Shown here: piece by piece, positions 5,916 to 7,506 of the stretch
Numbering within the stretch: the first letter of the stretch is position 1
How the letters are laid out: each line of letters opens with the position of its first letter
DNA from: an uncultured Candidatus Methylacidiphilales bacterium
GTDB lineage: Bacteria; Verrucomicrobiota; Verrucomicrobiia; Methylacidiphilales; CALFVM01
NCBI GenBank assembly: GCA_937928665.1
Contig: CALFVM010000312.1
Location: 1 to 7,506 of the forward strand
Direction of reading: 5' to 3'
Length of the DNA stretch: 7,506 bases
The notes under the pieces: generated by a model
Database searches by the model: none
What the model saw: the letters and a program-made list of their open reading frames with translations, nothing else
Told to the model about the DNA's origin: nothing
Position numbers and translations under genes: made by a program

Positions 5916-7506
5916 ATGGCGAGTGGGCGTTTGGAGCGATTGGCGATGGTTGCGGACGAGGAGGTGGCGAGGTGTTTGGAGGGTCGGGTGCGGGATTGGT
6001 TTTTGGGAAAGTTCGGTTCGTTTTCCGCGGCGCAACGGATGGCGGTGCCGGAGGTGGTGGCGGGACGGTCGGTGCTGGTGAGTTCGCCGACAGGAACGGG
6101 CAAAACGCTGGCAGCGTTCCTTGGGGTCATGGATCGGCTTGCGCGACAGGGTGAAGCGGGGCAAGGGGTGAGGGCTCTGTATATCTCGCCGCTCCGGGCA
6201 TTGGCGTATGATTTGCGGAAGAATTTGGAGGGGCCGCTGATGGAGATGAGACTGGAAGCGGTTCGGGTGGCGGCGCGGACGGGGGACACGACGGCGGCAG
6301 AGCGGGCGCGACAGAGGAAACGGCCACCGGATGTGTTGTTGACGACGCCGGAGAGTTTGGCGGTCCTGCTGGCGCAGGCGGGATGGCGCGTGTCTTTGGC
6401 GCAGGTGCAGTTTGTGATTGTGGATGAGTTGCATGCCCTTGCGGAGAGCAAGCGGGGGACCCATTTGATGCTGTTGTTGGAGTTGTTGGAAGAGATCCGG
6501 CGGGGTGCGGGGGAGGAGGGTGATGTGTGCCGGGTGGGTTTGTCGGCGACGATGCGGCCTCTGGAAGAGGTGGCACGGTTTTTAGTGGGGCCGAACCGGG
6601 ATTGTGGAATCGCGGAGGCGGGATTCCGAAAGGAGGCGGTGGTGGAGGTGCTCTCGCCGTTGCGGGAGAATCCTTATCCGGCCGCGGGATATTCGGGGGG
6701 GCGGTTGATGGGAGAGGTGGCGGCCTTGGTCAGGATGAAGCGGACGACACTGGTTTTTTGTAACACGCGGGGTGGGGCGGAGCGGGTCGGGATGCGTTTA
6801 CGGGAGGAGTTGCCGGAGGAGGCAGAGCGGATTGAAGTGCATCATTCCTCGCTGGACCGGAGTGTGCGGCTGGAGGTGGAGGACCGGTTGAAGGCGGGGG
6901 AGTTGAAGGCGGTGGTGTGTTCAACGAGTCTGGAGATGGGGATCGACATTGGGTCGGTGGATTTGGTGGTAATGATTTCGGCACCGAAGGGGGTGTCGCG
7001 GGCCGTGCAACGGATCGGGCGATCGGGACATTCGATGGGGGAGGCAAGTCATGGGGTGTTGGTGGCGACGAATGTGATTGACTTGGCGGAGTGCGCGGTG
7101 ACGGCGCGGCTGGTGGCGGAGGGGCAGTTGGATCGGGTGAAGATTCCGGAGTTGTGTCTGGATGTGCTGGCGCAAGTGGCGGTGGGTGCGGCGGCGATGG
7201 GGCCTGTGGGGACGAGGGATTTTTTAGGGTGGGCAAGGCGATCGTGGCCGTTCCGGGATTTGGAGGAGTCAGATTTGGACCGGGTGCTTGAGTATCTGGA
7301 AGGGGGCGGGTCGAGTTTGCGGGGGAATTATGCGGGGCAGTTCGGGAAGATTGTGCGGACGGGCCATGGGTTTGCGTTGCGGACGCCGCGGGTGGGGCGG
7401 GAGTATTTGTTGAATATTGGGACGCTGCCTTCAGAGGGGCAGGTGCGGGTGCGGCACGGGAACCGGAAAATTGGAACGGTGGACCATTTCTTTGTGAAGG
7501 GATTGG
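5916..7506 (+). CDS. Lhr-type DEXH-box ATP-dependent helicase, 3' end cut by window
   Basis: The first 530 codons of a superfamily 2 helicase are present, with no internal stop. Motifs appear in order: Walker A SPTGTGKT (57-64), SPLRALAYD, TTPESLA, the DELH box (170-173), SAT (210-212), LVFCNTR (279-285), STSLEMGIDIG (336-346) and QRIGRSGH (365-372). The following LDVLAQ stretch and the Lhr-core-like region ending in LLNIGT...VRVRHG...IGTV fit the Lhr group. Such proteins translocate on single-stranded DNA with ATP and unwind DNA or RNA:DNA hybrids in repair. The region after motif VI looks to me closer to the ligase-associated class, about 800 residues long, than to the 1,400-residue Lhr, but this is a judgement by eye. 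The start is uncertain: ATG 5916 is chosen, GTG 5898 has a GAGGT site 7 bases upstream, and ATG 5946 is also in frame. An in-frame stop at 5817 limits upstream choices. The codons end mostly in G. Confidence 0.9.
   Translation, partial: MASGRLERLAMVADEEVARCLEGRVRDWFLGKFGSFSAAQRMAVPEVVAGRSVLVSSPTGTGKTLAAFLGVMDRLARQGEAGQGVRALYISPLRALAYDLRKNLEGPLMEMRLEAVRVAARTGDTTAAERARQRKRPPDVLLTTPESLAVLLAQAGWRVSLAQVQFVIVDELHALAESKRGTHLMLLLELLEEIRRGAGEEGDVCRVGLSATMRPLEEVARFLVGPNRDCGIAEAGFRKEAVVEVLSPLRENPYPAAGYSGGRLMGEVAALVRMKRTTLVFCNTRGGAERVGMRLREELPEEAERIEVHHSSLDRSVRLEVEDRLKAGELKAVVCSTSLEMGIDIGSVDLVVMISAPKGVSRAVQRIGRSGHSMGEASHGVLVATNVIDLAECAVTARLVAEGQLDRVKIPELCLDVLAQVAVGAAAMGPVGTRDFLGWARRSWPFRDLEESDLDRVLEYLEGGGSSLRGNYAGQFGKIVRTGHGFALRTPRVGREYLLNIGTLPSEGQVRVRHGNRKIGTVDHFFVKGL

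Noticed and set aside
5669..6451. 260-codon minus-strand frame across tRNA-Ser and the helicase start
   Set aside because: Its C-terminal end (GFEPPLPLGKAVFKTAAI) is the antisense translation of a serine tRNA, a well-known annotation artefact. The rest is antisense to helicase motifs.

Overview
The window comes from a GC-rich bacterial chromosome. A Verrucomicrobiota- or Planctomycetota-like host is my best guess. It rests on the combined VWA plus glutamine-amidotransferase-like membrane protein, the AsmA-like partner gene and the lack of clear Shine-Dalgarno sites. No 16S or other strict marker is present, so the assignment is an inference.

Layout. The left two thirds (69-4937) hold a minus-strand, probably co-transcribed set of three genes. 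In transcription order these are a 738-residue VWA-domain membrane protein (2721-4937), a 709-residue AsmA-like membrane-anchored protein (540-2669) and a 147-residue YjbQ/UPF0047 protein (69-512). The gaps are only 51 and 27 bp, and a strong hairpin lies just past the last stop codon (35-61). A 100-bp divergent intergenic region (4938-5037) separates this set from a plus-strand MIP/aquaporin-family channel gene (5038-5664). That channel has an altered second NPA motif and lacks the filter arginine. It is followed 23 bp later by tRNA-Ser(UGA) (5688-5772). A 143-bp spacer with two pairs of 12-bp direct repeats leads to a plus-strand Lhr-type DEXH-box helicase. The helicase gene is open at the window edge (5916 to beyond 7506).

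How the genes relate. The VWA and AsmA-like proteins are both predicted envelope proteins and may be functionally linked. YjbQ is a small soluble enzyme, and its place in the same set need not mean a shared pathway. Channel, tRNA and helicase look like ordinary housekeeping neighbours. I see no CRISPR array, insertion sequence, phage gene or defence island. The plus strand is G-rich throughout, whichever strand carries the gene. As a result the minus-strand genes use mostly C-ending codons and the helicase uses mostly G-ending codons. This bias also explains the long antisense open frames. No stretch longer than 300 bases lacks a gene.
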